Below, one piece after another: positions 15,685 to 24,371 of a stretch of DNA of 43,251 bases. This stretch comes from Chloroflexota bacterium (lineage in GTDB: Bacteria > Chloroflexota > Limnocylindria > Limnocylindrales > CSP1-4), in contig PLZO01000096.1 in assembly GCA_003152165.1 (NCBI GenBank), positions 17,951 to 61,201 on the forward strand, given 5' to 3'. The notes beneath the pieces were generated by a model. That model had not been told where the DNA came from. It did no database searches and worked only from the letters and a program-made list of their open reading frames with translations. Numbering within the stretch: position 1 is the stretch's first letter; every line of letters starts with the position of its first letter. Both the position numbers and the translations under genes were made by a program.

Positions 15685-16133
15685 TGGTTTGAGCCAGCGC
15701 TTGGATCGCGCCGGGCGAGGTCCCAGGTCAACATCACGTGGCCGGACTCGGCCGTGGTTCCGGCGGTCCGGTACGTCGCCAGGGCTGCCTCGTTGTCGGC
15801 GTCGGTCAGGACCCACATGTCGTAGCAGGCTCGACTGCGCGCGATCGCCCGGAGCGCATCGACGAGGGCCTTGCCGATCCCGCGGCGCTGGAACGACTCG
15901 TCGACGGCCAGCTCGTAGAGGAACATCTCGATGCCCTTGTCGGGATGGGTCAGCTCGACGCCGCTGACGAAGCCCGCCGGGTTGCCGTCCTCGTACGCGA
16001 TCAGCAGGTGATGGCCGGGCGTGGCTAGGAAACGGGTGGCCGTGGCCAGATCGGGCGGCGAATCAAAGAGGTGGCCCGCAGCCACGATCGCGGCCCCTTC
16101 GCCGGGCAGCATCGCCCGAATGAGCGTCGTCAT
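15681..16133 (-). CDS. GNAT family N-acetyltransferase
   Basis: A 150-residue single-domain GNAT. The acetyl-CoA pyrophosphate loop is QRRGIGKAL (82-90), preceded by the strand FLYELAVDESF and followed by DMWVLTDADNEAALATYRTAGT, the usual motif B region. The substrate is unknown. I chose ATG 16133; GTG 16160 would add nine residues. It sits between the Gfo/Idh gene (37 bases upstream) and the dapA-like gene (ATGA overlap) in the nine-gene operon. Its role there may be acetylation of a pathway amine or detoxification, but it could also be unrelated to the pathway. Confidence 0.82.
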   Translation of the reverse strand: MTTLIRAMLPGEGAAIVAAGHLFDSPPDLATATRFLATPGHHLLIAYEDGNPAGFVSGVELTHPDKGIEMFLYELAVDESFQRRGIGKALVDALRAIARSRACYDMWVLTDADNEAALATYRTAGTTAESGHVMLTWDLARRDPSAGSNQ

Positions 16134-16170
16134 CTCGGCCGTAGTCTGCCACGGCCCCACGGTCGGCTCG

Positions 16171-17373
16171 TCAGCCTTCCGAGACGATCCGGTCGGTGAA
16201 GGTGCCCGAGGCGGGGTCCTTCAGGATGAGCTTCGTTCGGCCGTCCGGCAGGAGCTCGCGCTTGATCACTGTCTGACCCTCGTAGGTCTCGGTCGTCCTG
16301 GCGATCCGCGCTGTCGACCCGCCCCGCCACTCGAATAGCTCGACCGGCGCCCATGCGCGAGATTTCGCCGAGCGGTAGGCGGCGTCCATGACCGCGTTCA
16401 CGACGTAGCCGTCGTAGAACGTCTCGCGCGGCGCGCGGCCCGCCTCGATCGAGGCGAACATGTCCGAGAACATGTCGACGTAGCCGAGCTCGGACACCTC
16501 GTCGCCGACCGGGAACAGCCAGCCGGCTGCCGTCTCGGCCTTCTCGGCAACGTATCCGGCCCCTCCTCCGACGCTGAACATCTCGAACCCTGTCCGCAGG
16601 AAGTGGTTCAGCCAGATCGTGCCGTGCGTGCCGGCGACCTCGTCGCGCAGGTCCATCCCGCCCCGGAAGGTCCAGCTCACCTCGAACTGGCCGATCGCGC
16701 TCGACTCGAAGCGGATCAGGGCGATCGCGTTGTCCTCTTCGTCGATCGGGTGGACCAGGGTGTCGGTGGTGCACATCACCTCGATCGGCCGGTTGCCCTT
16801 GCCGACGAAATTCCGGATGATCTCGATGCAGTGGCAGCCGAGGTCGATGATCGCGCCGCCGCCGGTCAGGCGGCCGTCCCAGAACCAGGCACTGTGCGGC
16901 CCGGGATGGGCCTCCCGGGAGCGGACCCAGGTCACGTCGCCGAGCGCGCCGTTCTCGACCGACTTGACGGCCTTGAGCGTCTTCGGGGTGTAGCACAGGT
17001 CTTCGAGGTAGCCCCCGAAGACGCCGGCTCGTTCGACCGTCTCGAGCATCCGGCGCGCCTCCTCGGCCGTCCGGCCCAGCGGTTTCGTGCACAGGACCGC
17101 CTTGCCGGCCGCGGCCGCCAGCCCGACTGCCTCCTCGTGCAGGTAGTTCGGCAGGCCGATCACGACGACGTCGGTATCGGGGTGCTCGACCGCTACCCGC
17201 ATATCGGTCGTGTGCTCGGGGATCGACCAGCGTGCCTGGAACGCCTTGCCTCGCTCCAGCGATCGGGAGAAGACGACGCGTACCCGGTCGCGGCCGCGCT
17301 GGCCATGGAGGGTCGCGCTATAGAAGTCACCGATGAGCCCGGTCCCGAGCATCGTGATCTCGTGAGCCTGCAT
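16171..17373 (-). CDS. Gfo/Idh/MocA family oxidoreductase
   Basis: A 400-residue protein. The Rossmann loop GTGLIG is at 10-15. The conserved E-K-P of the family reads CTKPLG, with the catalytic-type Lys at ~97. The C-terminal domain carries [19 protein letters not shown], the D-x-G-x-H segment that contacts substrate. Family members oxidise or reduce sugars, inositols and related polyols with NAD(P). ATG 17373 is fixed by AAGGAGA seven bases upstream; the open frame extends 76 codons further without domain content. It lies 31 bases after the MetE-like gene in the same operon. An oxidation step on a sugar-like substrate is likely. Confidence 0.88.
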   Translation of the reverse strand: MQAHEITMLGTGLIGDFYSATLHGQRGRDRVRVVFSRSLERGKAFQARWSIPEHTTDMRVAVEHPDTDVVVIGLPNYLHEEAVGLAAAAGKAVLCTKPLGRTAEEARRMLETVERAGVFGGYLEDLCYTPKTLKAVKSVENGALGDVTWVRSREAHPGPHSAWFWDGRLTGGGAIIDLGCHCIEIIRNFVGKGNRPIEVMCTTDTLVHPIDEEDNAIALIRFESSAIGQFEVSWTFRGGMDLRDEVAGTHGTIWLNHFLRTGFEMFSVGGGAGYVAEKAETAAGWLFPVGDEVSELGYVDMFSDMFASIEAGRAPRETFYDGYVVNAVMDAAYRSAKSRAWAPVELFEWRGGSTARIARTTETYEGQTVIKRELLPDGRTKLILKDPASGTFTDRIVSEG

Positions 17374-17404
17374 CGCCTGGTCTCCTTCTTCGGTCGGTGA
17401 CGGA

Positions 17405-18457
17405 TCAGTGCCGGGTTGCGGACGGCGCGCCGCCGCGGACGAGGTCGCGGCCGGCAACAAGCGCCTGGAGCTTGGCCGTCGCAAGGTGCCGGGCGGTCTG
17501 GCTGAAGCCGCAGTCCGGGACCAGCGCCAGCCGCTCCGGCGGGACACCGGTTGCCAGGATTGCATCGATCCGGCCGGCGACTTCCGCGGCCGTCTCGACA
17601 TGCGAGTTCTTGACGTCGATCACGCCGGCGGCGACATCGCGCCCGGCAGCGGCGATCTCGCCCAGGATCTCGAGCTCGGCCATCTCGCGGTTGGCGAACT
17701 CGAGGACGAGCTCATCGACGTTGAAGCCGAGCATCGCGGCGAGGATCGGGCGATAGCTGCGCGGCGCCAGTGGCCGGCCGAGGAAGTTTCCGAAGCACAG
17801 GTGGGCGCCGAGCCGGACCCGGCTACGCACAGGCTCGACCGCCGCGTTGAACAGGGCAGCGAAGTCGGCTGGGGCTTCAGGGTGGATCGCCGGCGAAGGC
17901 TCGTCGACCTGGATGATCGTGGCACCGGCGTCGGCGAGGCGGCCGAGCTCCGCCTGGAGGATCGGGACGAAGGCCTCCGCGGCCGCAACCCGGGTCGGGT
18001 AGAGCTCGCCCGGGCCGTAGGTCAGCCGGCCGGAGAGGGTGTATGGACCGGGCAGGGTGACCTTCAGCGGGTGAAGGGTTCGGGTGCGCGCGGCGAGGAA
18101 CCCTTCGACCACGCCGAGGCCGTGCGGGGCCGCGATCGGCTCCCGGACGGCGAAGCGGTGCTGCTGGTCATGTGCGGCGACACCCAGCCGGCGGTTCGCC
18201 GGCAGCGCCTCGACGCCGGTGAGGTGGCGATAGAACTCCGCGGTGAAGAAGCCCGCCCGGCGCATCTCGCCGTCGCTGATCACGTCGATCCGGGCCGTCT
18301 CCTGGTCGCGGATCGCGAGGTCGACGGCGTCGTCGAGCATCTCGGCGAGGTCGGCCGGCCCGAACTCGCCTTTCTCAGCGGCGGCAATCCCAGCAACGAA
18401 CCAGCCGGGGTGGGCGTGCGATCCGACAACACTGGTCAGGAGCGGCTGGGGGCTCAT
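17405..18457 (-). CDS. MetE-like (cobalamin-independent methionine synthase C-terminal domain) protein
   Basis: A 350-residue protein, about the size of only the catalytic C-terminal domain of MetE (whole MetE is ~750). It keeps the zinc ligands: His219 and Cys221 in GAHLCFGNF, Glu253 in LEFANRE and Cys316 in [20 protein letters not shown] (~184-194) matches the MetE barrel. Short MetE-like proteins include archaeal methionine synthases and many uncharacterised methyltransferases. Its place inside a catabolic operon, with its ATG overlapping the PTE-like stop, argues for handling a methyl group or a zinc-bound thiol in that pathway rather than methionine synthesis. The specific reaction is unknown. 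Confidence 0.85.
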   Translation of the reverse strand: MSPQPLLTSVVGSHAHPGWFVAGIAAAEKGEFGPADLAEMLDDAVDLAIRDQETARIDVISDGEMRRAGFFTAEFYRHLTGVEALPANRRLGVAAHDQQHRFAVREPIAAPHGLGVVEGFLAARTRTLHPLKVTLPGPYTLSGRLTYGPGELYPTRVAAAEAFVPILQAELGRLADAGATIIQVDEPSPAIHPEAPADFAALFNAAVEPVRSRVRLGAHLCFGNFLGRPLAPRSYRPILAAMLGFNVDELVLEFANREMAELEILGEIAAAGRDVAAGVIDVKNSHVETAAEVAGRIDAILATGVPPERLALVPDCGFSQTARHLATAKLQALVAGRDLVRGGAPSATRH

Positions 18458-19416
18458 CGGTCGACCTCGGCAAACGCGAATGCCCGGCTGGGATTGTCGA
18501 CGAACAGCCGTCGCCGGATCGACGCATCGAGGCCGCGCGCCTGCATGGCCGCGCTGAACTCGCCGAGCAGGTAGGGCAGGCCGGGCTGGCCGCCGAACGC
18601 CGCGTAGTAGCCCTGGCGCGCCGCGTCCATCCCGAGCATGACCTGGCCGAGGACGCCATCCTCGGCCATCCACTCAAGCAGCTGGAGCGTGCCGTTGTCG
18701 CGGTCGCGCCAGCGGAATGCCTGGTCGTACACGGCGAACGCGCCGGTTCCGAGCAGGTCCCGGTGATAGCCGCGGTCGACGACCTTGTCGACGTGGCTGA
18801 GCGTGATTCGGGACGCCGGGACGCCGGCATCGACGAGCAGGCGGACCTGCTCCAGCGCCCCGGTCCCGGCCTCGCAGTGGGTGTGCACGGGCACACCGGT
18901 GCGTTGGTGGGTGGCCGCCGCGGCCCGGAAGATCGGCCGGTCGCGATCGGAAGGGCCGCCTTCGCTGCCGCCGACCTTGACGATCCCGGCCCGGATCGCG
19001 GTCCGGCGGACGATCGGGCCGCCATAGTCGCGCTCATCGATGCCTTCGTCGATGTCGGCGACGAACAAGTCGGCAAGCTCATCCTCGGACGCGCGCAAGC
19101 TCCAGTGCCACGCCCCGTAGAACTTCACGTGGTGGAGCCCGGTTGCAGCCACAACGTGCACGCCGCTTCGGCGCGACAGCTCGGCCAGCTTTACCGGGTT
19201 GCGCCCGCAGTCCGCCGGCATCGCGTCGATCGCGGTCTGCAGCCCAACGGCTGCCGCGGCGCGAAGCTCGTCGGCAAGGCGGTCGACGTCGGCCAGCAGG
19301 AAGTCCGCCGACATCTCGACCGGCCGGCCGCCGTCGATGACCAGGTGCTCGTGGGCATAGGTAACGCCCATCGCTCCGGGATCGATGTCGCCCAGGACCG
19401 TCCGGACGAAGGTCAT
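18454..19416 (-). CDS. Phosphotriesterase-like (PTE/PHP family) metal hydrolase, likely lactonase
   Basis: A 320-residue amidohydrolase-superfamily protein. The metal ligands are in place: HEH (22-24), bridging Lys147 in GIVKVGG, His180 in VHTHCEAG, His208 in LSHVDK and Asp264 in LGMDAAR. Early MGVTYAHEHL is typical of phosphotriesterase homology proteins. Many relatives are lactonases, including sugar-lactone hydrolases, rather than phosphotriesterases. Position between an FAD oxidoreductase and a MetE-like gene, with ATGA overlaps on both sides, fits hydrolysis of a lactone formed by one of the operon's dehydrogenases. The substrate is inferred. Confidence 0.87.
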   Translation of the reverse strand: MTFVRTVLGDIDPGAMGVTYAHEHLVIDGGRPVEMSADFLLADVDRLADELRAAAAVGLQTAIDAMPADCGRNPVKLAELSRRSGVHVVAATGLHHVKFYGAWHWSLRASEDELADLFVADIDEGIDERDYGGPIVRRTAIRAGIVKVGGSEGGPSDRDRPIFRAAAATHQRTGVPVHTHCEAGTGALEQVRLLVDAGVPASRITLSHVDKVVDRGYHRDLLGTGAFAVYDQAFRWRDRDNGTLQLLEWMAEDGVLGQVMLGMDAARQGYYAAFGGQPGLPYLLGEFSAAMQARGLDASIRRRLFVDNPSRAFAFAEVDR

Positions 19417-20768
19417 CGGGCAGGCTCCAGGGCAAGGTCCAGGATCGCGCCGCCGGCGAGGAGCCGGGCGCGGAGGGCGTCGATCGGGACGGCCCGGACT
19501 GTGCCTCCGGCCCCACTCGTCGTGGCCATCGCGGCAGCCGTCCCCGCTGCTTGGCCCATCGCCATGCACTGGGCCATCGAGCGGACCGAGGCCTGGGCGT
19601 CGTGGGTCGCTGAGAAGCAGCGCCCCGCAACAAGGACGTTGATCGCGTCGCGGACGACCAGGGTCCGGTACGGGATGCCCACGGCCGCACCCTCCGGCAG
19701 GTAGGCCCAACGAGTGTCGGCCCCCGCCCGGTGGTCTTCAATCGGCGCGCCGCACAGGCCGATCTGGTCGTCGAACTGGCGAGCGGTGAGCACGTCGTCA
19801 CGGGTCAGCCGGGCATCGCCGTGGACCCGCCGCGTCTCGCGGATCCCGATCTGCGTCCCGAGCGCGACGAGGGACGAGCGTTCGTAGCCCGGCACCCGAT
19901 CGACCAGGAACCGGGCGTACTCGAGCGCCTGGCGCCGGCCATCGATCTCGGCGGAGGTCAGGAAGTCGGGATCCGTGGTGTTGACGAGAGATCCGTCCGT
20001 GGGCAGGGCGTTCGGTTCGAGGCGGGTCATGATCGTCGCCGTCACGCCGTCGATCGGCGTGACGTGATCGGAGCCTTCGCGCCGCGGGAGGCCGTAGCCA
20101 TCAGCCGCCGCCCTGGCCATGAGCGCATGGAGCTCCTCGCGGCCGATCGAGCGCCGTCGCTCACGATCGACGTTGGCCATCCGGAAGGTCGTGGTCAGGG
20201 TCTGGGCCGGGTCGATCTCCCCGGCCGTCTCGAACCCGAACCCGGCGAAGGCGCACAGGTCGGCGTCGCCGCTGGCGTCCACGAAGGCCTCGCTCACGAT
20301 CCGTCGGAGACCGGCTTTGGTCGCGACGAGGACCGTTGTGACACGACTGTGATCGTCGCGGGCGACGTCCTGGAGCGTGGTGTGGAGCAGGATCCGGACG
20401 CCCGCGTCGGTGACGAGCTGCTCCCAGACGACCTTGAGGTGCTCGGCAAGGTAGGTCAGGCCGGTCCCGGCTCCGTAGGTGTTCGGCCGCTCGATGACCG
20501 GCCCGAGCACCCGGAGGCCGGCCACGACCTCCTCGGCGATCCCGGCCACGACCTTGCGTGGAGCCTGGCCCGGCGTCCAGAAGCCGTAGAACGTGTCGAG
20601 CACGGCAGTGCTGGTGCCACCCAGGAAGGGCAGCTTCTCGACCAGGACGACAGATGCTCCAGCGCGAGCGGCGGCAATTGCCGCCGTGGAACCGGCCGCT
20701 CCCGAGCCGATGATGCAGACGTCCGCCTCGGCGATCAGCGGGACCGCGGCGGCCCACGTGCCAATCAT
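19413..20768 (-). CDS. FAD-dependent oxidoreductase (FAD_oxidored type)
   Basis: A 451-residue flavoprotein. The FAD ADP-binding fold is DVCIIGSGAAGSTAAIAAARAG (~16-37) followed by VVLVEKLPFLGGTST. EAFVDASGDADLCAFAG (~161-177) is the second FAD contact typical of the PF12831 group. The C-terminus has INVLVAGRCFSATHDAQASVR and AMGQAAGTAAAMA, which close the FAD site in this family. Substrates of most members are unknown; many sit in sugar or glycan catabolic clusters. It overlaps the SDR stop and the PTE-like start by ATGA. No signal peptide is seen, so it is cytoplasmic. Confidence 0.87.
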   Translation of the reverse strand: MIGTWAAAVPLIAEADVCIIGSGAAGSTAAIAAARAGASVVLVEKLPFLGGTSTAVLDTFYGFWTPGQAPRKVVAGIAEEVVAGLRVLGPVIERPNTYGAGTGLTYLAEHLKVVWEQLVTDAGVRILLHTTLQDVARDDHSRVTTVLVATKAGLRRIVSEAFVDASGDADLCAFAGFGFETAGEIDPAQTLTTTFRMANVDRERRRSIGREELHALMARAAADGYGLPRREGSDHVTPIDGVTATIMTRLEPNALPTDGSLVNTTDPDFLTSAEIDGRRQALEYARFLVDRVPGYERSSLVALGTQIGIRETRRVHGDARLTRDDVLTARQFDDQIGLCGAPIEDHRAGADTRWAYLPEGAAVGIPYRTLVVRDAINVLVAGRCFSATHDAQASVRSMAQCMAMGQAAGTAAAMATTSGAGGTVRAVPIDALRARLLAGGAILDLALEPAR

Positions 20769-21592
20769 CGGCCCGCCTCAGGTGACGCTGAAGCTGACGC
20801 TGAGGCGACCGACCAGCCGCCGTCGACCTTGAGAAGCTGGCCGGTGATCGTCCGCGACTCGTCCGATAGCAGGAAGACCGCGGCCTGGGCAACCTCGTCG
20901 GGATCCATCATCTCGCCGGCCAGGGGCTGCTTCCGCGCCGCGTAGGCCCGGATCGCGCGATCGCCGGCGGCCCGCCCGGCCATCGGCGTGGCGGTCAGGC
21001 CCGGCGCAATGACGTTGACCCGGATCCGGTCAGGGAGGTAGGTCGCGGCCATGGTCGTCATCAGAGCGTTGATCGCGCCCTTGGCCGCCGCATAGGCGTG
21101 GGTAGCAAAGAATTCCGGTGCCGGGTCGGTCGCCGTGACGCTGCCCATCAGGAGGATTGAGCCGCGTGTCCCGGAGCTGTTTGGCGGCTGGGCCAGCATC
21201 CGCCCGACCACGGCCCGGCAGATGAGCGCCTGGGTGGTCAGGTTCAGCTCCAGGGTCCGGTCCCAGGCCTCGCGTCCGACCGTGTGGATCGGGCCATCGC
21301 CGAATCGCCGGCCGCTTCCACCGGCGACCGAGAATAGGCCGTCAATCCGGCCGAACAGGTCGACGCAGGCCTCCACAGCTGAGTCTGTCGCCGCTTCGTC
21401 GGCGAGGTCGGCGGCGACCCAGGCCGCCTCCCCGCCCGATCCGTTGATCGCGTCGGCGAGGGCTTGAGCATGGTCGGCCGTCCGCGACACGATGAAGACC
21501 CTGCCTCCCTCCGCCGCGAATCGGCGGGTAGCCGCCGCGGCCATCCCCGTCGAGCCGGTCACAAGACAGACCCGCTCGGCAAGTCGGTTCAT
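20765..21592 (-). CDS. Short-chain dehydrogenase/reductase
   Basis: A 275-residue classical SDR. The cofactor loop is VTGSTGMAAA (11-20), a variant of TGxxxGxG with Ala for the last Gly. The catalytic residues are Ser151 (LMGSVTAT), Tyr167 and Lys171 (YAAAK). The end LLKVDGGWS is standard for the family. SRTAD after strand two has Arg at the 2'-phosphate position, compatible with NADP(H). The last ~12 residues are a low-complexity Ser/Ala tail. It overlaps both neighbours by ATGA. It probably oxidises a hydroxyl of the operon's substrate. Confidence 0.9.
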   Translation of the reverse strand: MNRLAERVCLVTGSTGMAAAATRRFAAEGGRVFIVSRTADHAQALADAINGSGGEAAWVAADLADEAATDSAVEACVDLFGRIDGLFSVAGGSGRRFGDGPIHTVGREAWDRTLELNLTTQALICRAVVGRMLAQPPNSSGTRGSILLMGSVTATDPAPEFFATHAYAAAKGAINALMTTMAATYLPDRIRVNVIAPGLTATPMAGRAAGDRAIRAYAARKQPLAGEMMDPDEVAQAAVFLLSDESRTITGQLLKVDGGWSVASASASASPEAGR

Positions 21593-22623
21593 CGCCTCGA
21601 ACCCGGGGCGACCAGGGCGGGGCGGCGACGTGCGCCGGCGTTCGTCGACCGCGAGGCCGTGCCGAGGAGCGCGCCGGCCGTCGTGGCGTCCGTGACCAGA
21701 ACGCTGATGACGCCCGTGGCGAGGGCGCCGCCGATTGCAGCCACCTTGGCCAGGCCGGCTGCAACGGCAACGACGTGCGGGATGCGCCGGAGCTGCTCGA
21801 TTGAGATCGCGATCGCTCGGCCGGTCAGGTCCGGAGCCACGAACCTTCCATCGGCCGTGAAGGCGTGGACAAGCAGGTCGCCGACCGCGCCGAGCCCCGA
21901 GAGCTGCTTCAGGTCGGCGGCGTTGAGCGCCCCGGAGCGGAGGAGTGACGAGTTCGGTACGCCGCAGGACGTAATGAGCGCCCCGATCCCGACCAGCGCG
22001 ACCGCAAGCGAATCGAACCGTTCGACCGTGGCGGCGATCTCCGGCTGGCGGACGAGGGCCGCGCGGAGCTCGGTCGACTCGACGAAGGCCGGGGCGTGGA
22101 TCCGGTGATGGCGAGCCCCAAGGCGCTCGGCGAGGACCACGCGCAGATCGCCGGGATCCGTGCCCGCATCGAGGCTCGTCGAGCTGCCGGCCAGCTGGAC
22201 GATGTCGATCGCGGGATCGTTGCGAGCCGTCATGGCCCGGACGACTCGTCCAACCGTCGATCCCCAGGCGATGCCGATCGCCTCGCCGGGACCAAGGAGT
22301 CCGTCAACAACCTCGGCCGCCAGTCGAGCCACAGCCGCGTCGTCGTCCGTCGCAGCCACCACGCAACGCTCGACGCCGAAGCGCTCCTCGATCGCCCGGC
22401 CGGAGGCGCGATCCTGGGCAGGCGCATCGCGGAACTCGATCCTTACGACGCCGTCGGCCAGGGCCTGGTCCAGCAGCCGGGCAACGCGGAAGCGGGAGAT
22501 CCGGAGTCGGGCGGCGATCTCGACCTTCGTCAACTGGCCCTCGAAGAAGAGCCGGGCGACCTGGCCGACGAGATCAGCGGCCGGACCTTCGTTAACTCCG
22601 GGTGTCTCCCGGGCAGTCGTCAT
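21589..22623 (-). CDS. SorC/DeoR-like sugar-binding transcriptional regulator
   Basis: A 344-residue regulator. The N-terminal helix-turn-helix is TKVEIAARLRISRFRVARLLDQAL (~32-55), with the pattern of SorC-family proteins. The rest is the sugar-binding domain: GIAWGSTVGRVV (~118-129), VQLAGSS, AVALVGIGAL and a late VSVLVTDATTAGALL-type end. SorC regulators respond to phosphorylated sugars or sugar acids. It is the second gene of the operon it presumably controls, and the two palindromes upstream of the first gene are its probable sites. The inducer may be the substrate or product of the aldolase whose stop overlaps its start. Confidence 0.88.
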   Translation of the reverse strand: MTTARETPGVNEGPAADLVGQVARLFFEGQLTKVEIAARLRISRFRVARLLDQALADGVVRIEFRDAPAQDRASGRAIEERFGVERCVVAATDDDAAVARLAAEVVDGLLGPGEAIGIAWGSTVGRVVRAMTARNDPAIDIVQLAGSSTSLDAGTDPGDLRVVLAERLGARHHRIHAPAFVESTELRAALVRQPEIAATVERFDSLAVALVGIGALITSCGVPNSSLLRSGALNAADLKQLSGLGAVGDLLVHAFTADGRFVAPDLTGRAIAISIEQLRRIPHVVAVAAGLAKVAAIGGALATGVISVLVTDATTAGALLGTASRSTNAGARRRPALVAPGSRR

Positions 22624-23279
22624 CGCTTCTGCCGCACGCTCGCAACGAGGGCGATTCGCTCGTCGGCGCTCATCCGTCCAAGGGCTGACCCGATGCCGAC
22701 GGCCACGGCACCCGCTGCCAGGAACGCGGCCGCGTTCGCGCGCTCGACTCCGCCGGTCACGATGATCTCGATCTCCGGCAGGGGACCGCGCAGCTCACGA
22801 ACGTGGCTCGGCCCCAGGGACGATCCCGGGAAGAGCTTGACGAACGTTGCGCCGGCCCGCCACGCCCGGTCGGCTTCGGTGGGCGTGTAGGCACCAGGGG
22901 TGAATGGCAGCCCTGCGGCGAGCGCGGCTTCGAGGATCTCCTGGTCGAGGACTGGGCTCACCCCGAACTCTGCGCCGGCGTCCAGTGCGGCACGGAGCTG
23001 CTCCAGCGAGCGGATCGTCCCCGCGCCGACCCGTGCGTCGACGCTGTTGCCATCGCCTGGGCGGGATGCGAGACGGGCTCGGACTGCCGTCAGGTCGCCC
23101 GCCGCATCTATGCCATCGAACGTGATCTCGAAGATCCGGATGCCAGCGGCGGCCAGGTCGTCGATCAGCGCGAAGAGTCGAGCACGTGGCTCGATCCGGC
23201 GCAGGACGGCGATCAGCCGCGCCTCGCGGATGGCGACTGCGACTGCTCCGGAGCGAAGGTCCAGCGGATCGATCGGCAC
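22620..23279 (-). CDS. KDPG/KDPGal-type bifunctional aldolase
   Basis: A 219-residue class I aldolase. Glu51 (FEITFDG), VGAGTI (84-89) and Lys148 in TFVKLFPGS match the general base, phosphate-side loop and Schiff-base lysine of 2-keto-3-deoxy-6-phosphogluconate aldolase. The family splits 2-keto-3-deoxy sugar acids, usually phosphorylated, to pyruvate and an aldehyde. The GTG at 23279 lies seven bases after a -10 box, so the message is probably leaderless. It is the first gene of the operon, coupled to the SorC regulator by an ATGA overlap. Confidence 0.88.
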   Translation of the reverse strand: MPIDPLDLRSGAVAVAIREARLIAVLRRIEPRARLFALIDDLAAAGIRIFEITFDGIDAAGDLTAVRARLASRPGDGNSVDARVGAGTIRSLEQLRAALDAGAEFGVSPVLDQEILEAALAAGLPFTPGAYTPTEADRAWRAGATFVKLFPGSSLGPSHVRELRGPLPEIEIIVTGGVERANAAAFLAAGAVAVGIGSALGRMSADERIALVASVRQKR

Positions 23280-23285
23280 GGTCCG

Positions 23286-23314
23286 AGCCTAGGGAACGCA
23301 CGTATGTGCGTCAA
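23286..23314 (-). promoter_or_regulatory. Promoter of the nine-gene catabolic operon
   Basis: On the minus strand TTGACG (23314-23309) and TAGGCT (23291-23286) have a 17-base spacer. The expected start of transcription is at or next to the GTG start codon at 23279, giving a leaderless mRNA. The spacer is mostly one palindrome, so a bound repressor would block polymerase. Confidence 0.6.
23296..23311. promoter_or_regulatory. Palindromic operator 1 (ACGCAC-GTAT-GTGCGT)
   Basis: A 6-4-6 perfect inverted repeat lying between the -35 and -10 of the operon promoter. It is the likely core site of the SorC-type regulator encoded second in the operon; the assignment is by position. Confidence 0.5.
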
Positions 23315-23331
23315 GTGCTCAAATGAGCACT
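23314..23331. promoter_or_regulatory. Palindromic operator 2 (AGTGCTCAAATGAGCACT)
   Basis: An 8-2-8 perfect inverted repeat directly upstream of the -35. Its centre is 19 bp from the centre of operator 1, close to two helical turns. The half-site differs from operator 1, so it may serve a second protein or an activator-type contact. Confidence 0.5.
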
Positions 23332-23385
23332 AGCTCGGCAGGCTCTGGCTGGGAGCACGAACCGGATCGTTAGGCTGGGCTGGGC

Positions 23386-23391
23386 TATGAT
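23386..23391 (+). promoter_or_regulatory. -10 box of the tRNA-Gly gene
   Basis: TATGAT, one base from consensus, ends ten bases before the mature tRNA 5' end. No clear -35 is visible 17 bases upstream. Confidence 0.4.
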
Positions 23392-23401
23392 GCCGGCCCG
23401 G

Positions 23402-23477
23402 GCGGGAGTAGCTCAGTTGGCAGAGCGTCAGCCTTCCAAGCTGAATGTCGCGAGTTCGAACCTCGTCTCCCGCTCCA
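23402..23477 (+). tRNA. tRNA-Gly (anticodon TCC)
   Basis: A full 76-base cloverleaf. Acceptor arms GCGGGAG/CTCCCGC pair over seven bases (23402-23408 with 23467-23473), the D arm is GCTC...GAGC, the anticodon stem TCAGC/GCTGA encloses CTTCCAA with anticodon TCC at 23435-23437, and the T arm contains TTCGAAC. The 3' CCA is encoded (23475-23477). It reads GGA and, by wobble, GGG glycine codons. It lies between the catabolic operon promoter and the methyltransferase gene. Confidence 0.97.
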
Positions 23478-23520
23478 TCCTCCGATTCGGGTTCAGGGCG
23501 AGACACTAACCTTCGGGATC

Positions 23521-24351
23521 ATGGACGACGCCCTCCTGGCCAACCGCGAGCTCTGGGATGCCTGGACGAAGATCCACGTCGGATCGGCCTTCTACGACCT
23601 TGCCTCGTTCCGGAACGGCGAACGCGCGATCCGGCTGGCGGACTACGAACTCGACGAGATCGGCAATGTCGAGGGTAAGTCCCTCCTTCACCTCCAGTGC
23701 CATTTCGGCCTGGACACGCTCTCCTGGGCGCGTCTCGGCGCGACTGTCACCGGGGTGGACTTCAGCCCCGAGGGGATCGCGACCGCGACGGCTTTGGCCG
23801 CCGAGCTCCACATCCCGGCGACGTTCGTCGAGGCGAACCTGTACGACCTCCCGAACGAGCTCGATGGGCAGTTCGACGTCGTCTACACGTCCAGAGGAGT
23901 CCTGGGCTGGCTAGCTGACATCGTCGGCTGGGCAACCACGGTCGCACACTTCGTCAAGCCCGCTGGCTTCTTCTACGTGACCGAGATCCATCCTGTCGCG
24001 CAGGTCTTCGAGAACGAGGGCGTCACGGCGGGCGAGCTGCGCCTGAGCTATCCGTACTGGTCGCACCCCGCGCCGCTGCGGTTCGAGGTGCACGGTTCCT
24101 ACGCCGACCCGACCGCTCCGACCGAAGGGCTCGTCGAGCACGGCTGGGACCACTCACTCGGCGAGATCGTCAGTGCCCTGATCGACGCCGGCCTGCGGAT
24201 CGACTTCCTTCATGAGTTCGACTTCGTCGAGTGGCCAGTCGACTTCCTGGTGGAGAGTCCCGATGGCCGCTGGCGCCTGCCAGCCGGTACGCCCGGGCAG
24301 CTGCCCCTCTTCTTCTCGCTCAAGGCGACCAAGCCCCTGGCCGGGGCCTGA
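23521..24351 (+). CDS. Class I SAM-dependent methyltransferase
   Basis: A 276-residue protein. The SAM-binding motif I is SLLHLQCHFGLDTLSWARLG (~54-73), followed by the acidic end of strand two in VTGVDFSPEGI and FVEANLYDLP with FDVVYTSRG. The C-terminal half is rich in Trp, Tyr and His and probably holds the substrate pocket. The substrate is unknown. ATG 23521 is 43 bases after the tRNA end, so it may be read through from the tRNA promoter; no strong ribosome-binding site is seen. The gene ends in a strong hairpin. Confidence 0.82.
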   Translation: MDDALLANRELWDAWTKIHVGSAFYDLASFRNGERAIRLADYELDEIGNVEGKSLLHLQCHFGLDTLSWARLGATVTGVDFSPEGIATATALAAELHIPATFVEANLYDLPNELDGQFDVVYTSRGVLGWLADIVGWATTVAHFVKPAGFFYVTEIHPVAQVFENEGVTAGELRLSYPYWSHPAPLRFEVHGSYADPTAPTEGLVEHGWDHSLGEIVSALIDAGLRIDFLHEFDFVEWPVDFLVESPDGRWRLPAGTPGQLPLFFSLKATKPLAGA

Positions 24352-24371
24352 TCGATCAGGGCCTCCAGGGG
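24334..24371. terminator. Hairpin at the end of the methyltransferase gene
   Basis: CCCCTGG (24334-24340) pairs with CCAGGGG (24365-24371). Inside, GGCCTGAT-CG-ATCAGGGCC forms a second stem with one bulge and includes the TGA stop codon. The stem is stable but has no U-run, so it is a terminator-like or mRNA-end structure that could serve both strands. Confidence 0.45.
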
